Assembly: GCF_902833085.1 (NCBI RefSeq)
Contig: NZ_CADFEB010000007.1
Coordinates: forward strand, 434,001-498,000
Length of the DNA: 64,000 bases
Origin: Burkholderia ubonensis
Lineage (GTDB): Bacteria > Pseudomonadota > Gammaproteobacteria > Burkholderiales > Burkholderiaceae
Reading direction: 5' to 3'
The translations under genes and the position numbers were made by a program. The stretch's first letter is position 1. Each line of letters opens with the position of its first letter. The notes under the pieces are model-generated. The model was not told the origin of the DNA. It ran no database searches and saw nothing but the letters and a program-made list of their open reading frames with translations. This document shows, piece by piece, positions 60,382 to 64,000 of the stretch.

Positions 60382-61850
60382 CGCCGCGCGCGGCCGTGTC
60401 GGCCGCCGCGCTGGCGCTCGCGCTCGCCGGCCATGTGCCCGCACTGCACGCGGTGCCGCTGACGTGGCCGCTCGCGCGCTTCGACTATCGCGTCGGCCCG
60501 GTGAACGCCGCCGACGCGTTGAGCGAGCTGAGCCGCCGTTCGGGCGTCGCAATCGACATCGAGACAGACGCACCGTGCCGGCTCGACGTGCGCGACGCAC
60601 TGCCGCCGCAGCGCTTCGCCGACTGGGTCGCGCGCACCTGCGGGCTCGCGTCGTACTACGACGGCGCGGTGCTGCAGCTCGTCGCGCCCGCTGCATTCGA
60701 GCGCGCGGCGGTGCGGCTCAATTACGCGACGCCCGCCGAGCTGCGCGCGACGCTCGCGCGGCAGCGGATCGTCGACGCGCGCCGGCGGCCCGGCTACGAC
60801 GACGCGGCGCGGATCGTGCGGGTTGCCGGCCCGCCGCGCTACGTCGCGCTCGTGCTCGCCGCCGCGCGCGCGCTCGACGAGGCCGCGCAGGCGCGGGTTC
60901 GGACCGAGACGCGCGCGTTCCGGCTGCGCTTGCGCGCGGCGGCCGACCACGCGGCGCGCGGTGACGCGGGCGATACGGTCGTGCCGGGGCTGGCGACGCG
61001 GCTGCGCCGCCGGCTCGAGCAGGACGGCGGCGCGCCGCGCGCGGTGCCGGGCGTGCGCGAATTCACCGCGTCGCTGCCGATCGTCGACGCGGACGCACGC
61101 TCGAACACCGTGCTGATCCGCGACGTGCCCGCGCGGCTGGCGCGCGACGCGCGGCTCGTCGCGCAGCTCGATACGCTGCCGGCGTCGATACGGATCGACG
61201 CGTTCGGCGTGACGCTCGCGCCCGCGCGGCTCGACGCGCTGGGGCTGCGGTGGCGCGACGGCGCGCAGGCGTCCGGATCGTCCGAACTTGCCGGCGCATC
61301 CACCCCGCGCGTCGCGATCGCGCCCGCGCCGGACGGCTGCGCGGCAACGCGCGCACGCGTTGCCGAACTCGCCGCGCACGGCGACGCGTCGATCGACGCC
61401 GACGGTTCGACGCTGACGCTCCCCGACGGCAGCGCGGATTTCGGCCGTCTGCGGCAGGTGTTCGTCGCGTCGGGCGACGGCGATGCACGCTCGCTCGACG
61501 CGCAGCGCAACGGCTTCGCGATGCGGGTCACGCCGCGCGAGACTGCGCAGGCGGGCCGCTACGCGCTCGACATGCGGATCGTCGAGCGCTGGGCGGACGG
61601 CGCGTCGCCGTCGCGCGAAACCGTGTCCGGCGTGACGCTCGCGGCAGGGGAATGCGCGGCGCTCGCGCTGCCGCTTGCCGCCGGGCGGGGGGAGCAGCGG
61701 CTCGTGCTGGTGACGCCGCGCGTGAGCGCCGCCAGCCCGCCCGAACCCGCGAAGCCCGCGGTACGGCCGCGCGCGCCGTCGCGAGCGCATCCGCCGGCGA
61801 CGCAAGACGACCTCGGCCTCAGGGCGCAGACGCGCCTGCTCGGCAATTGA
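60378..61850 (+). CDS. sctC: Type III secretion outer-membrane secretin SctC (HrcC), short form
   Basis: 490 residues from GTG 60378 (GTGA overlap with the regulator). A signal peptide (AAVSAAALALALAGHVPALHA) is followed by N0/N1-like domains (VNAADALSELSRRSGVAIDI, then RFADWVARTCGLASYYDGAV) and a secretin-type C-terminal strand, RLVLVTPRVSAA. Shorter than many HrcC (550-600) and divergent in the barrel region, so a compact or partly degraded secretin is possible. No other secretin for this T3SS is in the window. Confidence 0.8.
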   Translation: MTPRAAVSAAALALALAGHVPALHAVPLTWPLARFDYRVGPVNAADALSELSRRSGVAIDIETDAPCRLDVRDALPPQRFADWVARTCGLASYYDGAVLQLVAPAAFERAAVRLNYATPAELRATLARQRIVDARRRPGYDDAARIVRVAGPPRYVALVLAAARALDEAAQARVRTETRAFRLRLRAAADHAARGDAGDTVVPGLATRLRRRLEQDGGAPRAVPGVREFTASLPIVDADARSNTVLIRDVPARLARDARLVAQLDTLPASIRIDAFGVTLAPARLDALGLRWRDGAQASGSSELAGASTPRVAIAPAPDGCAATRARVAELAAHGDASIDADGSTLTLPDGSADFGRLRQVFVASGDGDARSLDAQRNGFAMRVTPRETAQAGRYALDMRIVERWADGASPSRETVSGVTLAAGECAALALPLAAGRGEQRLVLVTPRVSAASPPEPAKPAVRPRAPSRAHPPATQDDLGLRAQTRLLGN

Positions 61851-61881
61851 TGCCTAATCGGCTCATTATTAAAATGGCGAT

Positions 61882-62016
61882 CGCGCCCGATTTTACCGCT
61901 GGACGGCAAACGTCTATTGGAATTAATGCGGAAAGTCAATTAACGCAGATTTTTGCGTGTTTATATTGTTTTTTTCCGGTTTTAGATCGACGGCTAAAAA
62001 TGCCGGATCGGGCGCG
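61882..62016. repeat. 10-bp inverted repeat around an AT-rich convergent spacer
   Basis: CGCGCCCGAT (61882-61891) and ATCGGGCGCG (62007-62016) enclose ~115 bases of AT-rich DNA between sctC (plus) and the PilT-like gene (minus). It could form a cruciform or ends for both transcripts. Confidence 0.5.
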
Positions 62017-62035
62017 CGTGTGGCTAACAGGTTAA

Positions 62036-63139
62036 CTAACGGTTAACAATGGACTGCATCATTTCGTGCAGCTCGATCCGGTTGTAAGTCGCCCGTAACG
62101 CGTCCTTCGTCGTGATCCGGTTGCGGGCCGCGAGCGCGGCGAGATCGTCGTTCAGCGAGCGCGACATGTTGTCCTCGCGGCGCCGCAGGAACTCGTTGAC
62201 GAGGTGCAGCTTCGTCGGGTCCGCGATCAGCTTCGCGACCTGGTTGTTGTTGTTGAACAGCAGCTCGCTCGCGAGCACGAGGCTCTCGCCGTCCGCGCTC
62301 GGCACGAGGCTCTGGCAGACGATGCCGATCAGCGATTCGGCGAGCGCGACCGCGTGCCGGTCGCGCTGCTCGACCGGAAAGAACGACAGCAGCTTGTTGA
62401 GCGCGCTGACCGCGCTGCCCGTGTGCATCGTCGCGAGCACGAGGTGCCCCGATTCGCCCGCCTGCAGCAGCGTGTCGGCCGTCTGCGCGTCGCGCACCTC
62501 GCCGACCATCACCACGTCCGGCTTCTGCCGCAGCGCCTCGCGCAGCCCGTGCTGGAAATTCGGCGTATCGGTCGGCACTTCGCGCTGCGAGATGATCGAC
62601 TCGCGGCGCTCCAGATAGTATTCGATCGGCTCCTCGATCGTGACGATATGCGTGTTGCGCGTCGCGTTGACGTGCTCGAGCAGCGACGCGATCGTCGTCG
62701 TCTTGCCCGAGCCCGTCGGGCCGGTGACGAGGATGATGCCCTTCGTGTTGTCGAGCATCGAGCGCACGTAGACGGGCAGGCCGAGCTCCTCGAGGGGCAG
62801 CGGCTTGAGCGGCAGGCGGCGCATCGAGATCACGATCTTGCGGCCGCCGCCCGCGCGGTATACGTGGCAGCGCAGCCGGCAGCGCGTGAGGACGAACGGG
62901 CGGTCGAGCGTGCCTTGATGCAGCGCGCTCTCCCAGTGCTCGTCGATCGCGTCGAGCAGCGGCCGCATGTCGTCGGCGAGCACCGGCTCGTCGCTCGTCT
63001 CGACCCAGCCGCGCGGCGTCTTGATCGTGATGGGGCGATCCTGTTCGATGTGGATGTCGGTGAACATCTGCTTCAGGTCGATCAGGCCGAGGACTTCACC
63101 CGCGAGATCGCGCAGCGGGGCGGCGGCATGCTGGTTCAT
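62036..63139 (-). CDS. PilT-like type IV pilus ATPase
   Basis: 367 residues from ATG 63139. Walker A GPTGSGKT (140-147), the Asp box region HIVTIEEPIEYYLE, Walker B VVMVGEVRDAQT and His box LVLATMHTGSAVSALNKLL. Secretion ATPase of the PilT/PilU or T4b retraction type, cytoplasmic, powers pilus retraction. Divergent from the TcpQ-domain gene, so part of a type IVb pilus locus. Confidence 0.9.
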   Translation of the reverse strand: MNQHAAAPLRDLAGEVLGLIDLKQMFTDIHIEQDRPITIKTPRGWVETSDEPVLADDMRPLLDAIDEHWESALHQGTLDRPFVLTRCRLRCHVYRAGGGRKIVISMRRLPLKPLPLEELGLPVYVRSMLDNTKGIILVTGPTGSGKTTTIASLLEHVNATRNTHIVTIEEPIEYYLERRESIISQREVPTDTPNFQHGLREALRQKPDVVMVGEVRDAQTADTLLQAGESGHLVLATMHTGSAVSALNKLLSFFPVEQRDRHAVALAESLIGIVCQSLVPSADGESLVLASELLFNNNNQVAKLIADPTKLHLVNEFLRRREDNMSRSLNDDLAALAARNRITTKDALRATYNRIELHEMMQSIVNR

Positions 63140-63446
63140 TTGGGCGATTCGAATGAATGGAATGGGCGGCGCAATGCGCGCGGTGACTGGGAATTTGAAT
63201 GGTCTATTTAATTTTGCACGCAAACTAGCTTTTGTCAAACTGTTCGGGGTATATTTGCCGCGCAATAATCAATTCAATAATGCGACTGCATGCGTAGACC
63301 TATTATGTAAAGCCGAGGTAATCCCGGAATCGGAAAGTCTTTTCCGACCGCGCAGGCGTTCCGAGGCGTCGGATGCGGCCTCCGGGATCGACACTCGGCA
63401 AAGCGCGGGGCCAGCGGCGCACGGCAGTCGAGTAACGAGGACATTC
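63140..63446. promoter_or_regulatory. AT-rich divergent promoter region of the pilus locus
   Basis: 307 bases between the divergent pilus genes. AT-rich blocks at 63200-63310 contain TATTATG near 63300 and other -10-like sequences. No PIP box is present, so the pilus is probably not part of the HrpB regulon. Confidence 0.5.
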
Positions 63447-63965
63447 ATGATGCACGGCGCCACGGTCGCCGCGGCCGCGTTCATCGCGCTCGCGCTTTCT
63501 GCAACCGACTGCGCGGCGAGCGGCCCGCCCGTCGGCACCGATCCGGCGCCGGGCGGCCCGTTTGCCGAGCGCTTCGATCACGCGCCGCTGACGGCGCAGC
63601 GCGGTGACGTCTTTCGCGCACCGGCTTCGGCCGGGGCCGCGCCGGGCGCGCAGGCGCTGCCCGCGGCGGCGACAGCGACGACGGCGGCCGCCGCGCCTGT
63701 CCCGGCCGCGTCGAGCTGGGACGTGCGCGCATCCGACGGCACGATTCGCGGCGTGCTGTCGCGCTGGGCGCGCACGGCGGGCTGGCAGCTCGTCTGGGAT
63801 GCGCCGGTCGATTTCAGCATCGACGCGCAGGCGACGCTGCGCGGCTCGTTCGAGGACGCGCTGCAAGCGCTCGTCGCGAGTCTCGGCCGCACGTCGACGC
63901 CGATCCAGGCGATTCTCTATCAAGGCAATCATGTGTTGCGCGTCGTCGCGCAAGGAGCGGGCTGA
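63447..63965 (+). CDS. TcpQ-domain type IVb pilus protein (PilL-like)
   Basis: 172 residues from ATG 63447 with GAGGA upstream (a second ATG follows at once). Signal peptide (AAAAFIALALSATDCAA), an Ala/Pro-rich linker to about 90, and a C-terminal TcpQ domain: WDVRASDGTIRGVLSRWART, then WQLVWDAPVDFSIDAQATLR. This domain accompanies the pilus secretin in Tcp/PilL-type systems. Overlaps the next gene by one base. Confidence 0.85.
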   Translation: MMHGATVAAAAFIALALSATDCAASGPPVGTDPAPGGPFAERFDHAPLTAQRGDVFRAPASAGAAPGAQALPAAATATTAAAAPVPAASSWDVRASDGTIRGVLSRWARTAGWQLVWDAPVDFSIDAQATLRGSFEDALQALVASLGRTSTPIQAILYQGNHVLRVVAQGAG

Positions 63966-64000
63966 TGCGCGTCTTTTTCGTCATTTCGTTACTCGCAGCG
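63965..64000 (+). CDS. Partial gene at the window end (probably the pilus secretin PilN)
   Basis: ATG at 63965 overlaps the previous stop (TGATG) and opens MRVFFVISLLAA, a signal-peptide start, before the sequence ends. In Tcp/PilL loci a secretin lipoprotein follows, so this is probably PilN. Only 12 codons are visible. Confidence 0.5.
   Translation, partial: MRVFFVISLLAA

Overview
The window is high-GC proteobacterial DNA, most likely a secondary replicon of a Burkholderia (Burkholderia cepacia complex-like). The evidence is strong G/C third-position codon use, four-base ATGA/GTGA gene overlaps, a four-carbon sugar-acid operon, a heterotetrameric sarcosine oxidase operon, and a complete Hrp2-family type III secretion system (T3SS) with an HrpB-type regulator. 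The genus is inferred from gene content. I saw no rRNA, tRNA, CRISPR array, integrase or transposase gene.

Layout. 1-370: a 36-residue membrane protein and a hairpin. 391-8110: a lower-GC accessory island on the minus strand, bounded on the left by a decayed copy of the denD 3' end and on the right by intact denD with its terminator. Its cargo is an Imm33-like protein, a 412-residue unknown with a tiny upstream ORF, a HEPN-motif protein carried as an integron-type gene cassette between two attC-like sites, a caspase-family protease and a second caspase/CHAT-like protein. 8115-15272 (minus): tetronate (L-threonate/D-erythronate) catabolism, ltnD-otnK-otnC-MFS-otnI-denD, with a GntR regulator whose 3' end carries a 286-bp MITE-like element. 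15469-19669: patatin lipase, small proteins, VOC protein, divergent LysR/LysE pair. 19863-28254: GlxA-type AraC regulator divergent from sdaA-soxBDAG-folB (sarcosine to glycine/serine to pyruvate, with folate handling). 28425-29531: a lone AT-rich HEPN-motif gene. 29620-37355: cytochrome c, a small unknown, lytic transglycosylase, osmoprotectant-type ABC transporter, 2-hydroxyacid dehydrogenase, OsmC protein.

37417-61850 is the T3SS. Minus strand: hrpB1-sctI-sctJ-sctK-sctL-sctN-sctO-sctT followed by two candidate secreted proteins. Plus strand: sctU-sctV-sctP-sctQ-sctR-sctS-hpaA, then sctD-hrpD6-pilin-hpaB, then the AraC-type regulator hrpB. An hrpB1 paralogue and a harpin-like gene diverge next, followed by a soluble histidine kinase, an OmpR-type (HrpG-like) response regulator and the secretin sctC. 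Six perfect TTCG-N16-TTCG boxes (PIP/hrpII boxes) were found by eye. Five have a YANNNT -10 element 31-32 bp downstream. They sit in front of both divergent core operons, sctD, the harpin-like gene, the hrpB1 paralogue and a 199-residue candidate effector. This gives a coherent circuit: kinase/response regulator to HrpB to PIP-box promoters.

62036-64000: start of a type IVb pilus locus (PilT-like ATPase, TcpQ-domain protein, and a gene cut by the window end).
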